Shown here: in pieces, positions 26,598-27,145 of the stretch
Layout: each line of letters begins with the position of its first letter
Position numbering within the stretch: position 1 is the stretch's first letter
Assembly (NCBI GenBank): GCA_008000375.1
Contig: SMOI01000402.1
Location: forward strand, 1 to 27,145
Direction: 5' to 3'
Length of the DNA stretch: 27,145 bases
Source of the DNA: Poteriospumella lacustris
Taxonomy: Eukaryota; Sar; Chrysophyceae; Chromulinales; Dinobryaceae
The notes under the pieces: generated by a model
Databases searched by the model: none
The model's input: only the letters and a program-made list of their open reading frames with translations
What the model was told of the DNA's origin: nothing
Position numbers and translations under genes: made by a program

Positions 26598-27145
26598 CCT
26601 TTGTGGCTTCGCTTTCATCGACTTGTCATACTCGTCATACGCAGACTTACCGTCCAGCAGCTGCTGCGCGTACGGTGCGTAGAAATGTCTCCGTGCACTC
26701 CAGGCCATGCACAGCAGCGTAAATGAGAAACTCCGGGTCCATCGTGCTGTCCGCCAGTAAACTTGCCGCATGGTCCGACAGGAACTTGAATGCGCAGGTC
26801 TTCTTTGGCTTCTCGGGGTCGACGGCGCCGCTGCCCAATGGATACGGCGCAATAAAGCACTGCAAGGCGGGAGGGATGTTGAACTTCGTGAGACGGACAA
26901 TGGCATGACTGGTGCCCACTGTTGTGGCTATCGCGTCCATCGTCTTGACATAATCGTCAAACGCACGTTTCTTAGAAAACACTTGGCGCACCAACGGTCC
27001 CACGATGCCCATGCGGTCCGACAAGACCTCCACCACCTTGTCCCACTCTCGCTCACACCCCAGGTGAGCGCACAGCTGCTCGGGATCCGCCTCGAACATC
27101 ACCTTCGCCATCAGTAGCACCTCCTCCGGCTCATGGGGCCGCACG
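26592..27145 (-). pseudogene. RHS/Crinkler-like protein fragment, frameshifted and cut by the window edge
   Basis: The frame is open from the right edge to a stop at 26647 and contains EREWDKVVEVLSDRMGIVGP, then LVRQVFSKKRAFDDYVKTMD and, later, KFLSDHAASLL. That order (Trp-led helix, VGP-x-x-R-x-x-F, a phenylalanine-led helix, then F-x-S at the end of a strand) resembles the middle of retrotransposon-hot-spot (RHS) proteins, also found in stramenopile Crinklers. The expected next block, an F-x-x-YA helix followed by L-x-x-G, appears only in a second frame (RRHFYAPYAQQLLDGKSAY), one base off, ending with TAA at 26592. The switch lies near 26697. So this is probably one gene broken by a 1-nt change. 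The family call comes from remembered patterns, not a search. A GTAAGT straight after the break could instead be a splice donor. The N-terminus lies outside the window. Confidence 0.4.

Overview
This is a eukaryotic nuclear window. It has short GT-AG introns (62 to 88 nt), a nuclear-type tRNA-Lys with a T-run terminator, abundant microsatellites and loosely spaced genes on both strands. Families present are BspA-type (DUF285) leucine-rich repeat proteins, a 2-oxoglutarate/Fe(II) oxygenase with a long acidic tail, a PIF/Harbinger-like DDE protein and an RHS/Crinkler-like fragment. Together with the compact introns these suggest a microbial eukaryote, most likely a stramenopile such as a diatom. 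The lineage is an inference; no marker here proves it.

Layout. 1-1160: (TTTG)n microsatellite and no convincing gene. 1163-3795: two paralogous small genes in inverted orientation (1163-1576 minus, 3358-3795 plus) around an unrelated two-exon gene (1846-2534). 5132-6073: a predicted tail-anchored protein of unknown function, bracketed by two copies of a roughly 100-bp direct repeat. 6896-10549 (minus): a 1217-residue intronless 2OG-Fe(II) oxygenase, head to head over about 115 bp with a PIF/Harbinger-like DDE gene (about 10664-11962). 12678-13705: a three-exon alpha/beta hydrolase of epoxide-hydrolase type. 14308-15072: an unrecognised ORF. 15614-15686 (minus): tRNA-Lys(CUU).

15857-24977 is the accessory core. 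It is a tandem family of five plus-strand BspA-repeat genes sharing an unnamed N-terminal module of about 60 to 70 residues. Copies 2 and 4 have a tiny 15-18 nt first exon. Copy 3 looks like a mosaic of copies 1, 4 and 2. Copy 4 is short, and copy 5 is broken by two frameshifts. A coiled-coil ORF, probably also broken, lies between copies 2 and 3 on the minus strand. 24978-26591 is repeat-rich and gene-poor. The right edge holds the frameshifted end of an RHS/Crinkler-like gene (minus), cut by the window.

The genes do not form a recognisable pathway. The strongest story is family evolution: a locally duplicating, recombining and decaying repeat-protein cluster next to a tRNA gene. No signal peptide is visible in any member, so these proteins are probably intracellular, unlike the bacterial surface BspA proteins. 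Several candidate ORFs begin at GTG or TTG; for eukaryotic genes I moved starts to an ATG or to a spliced upstream ATG exon where one could be found.
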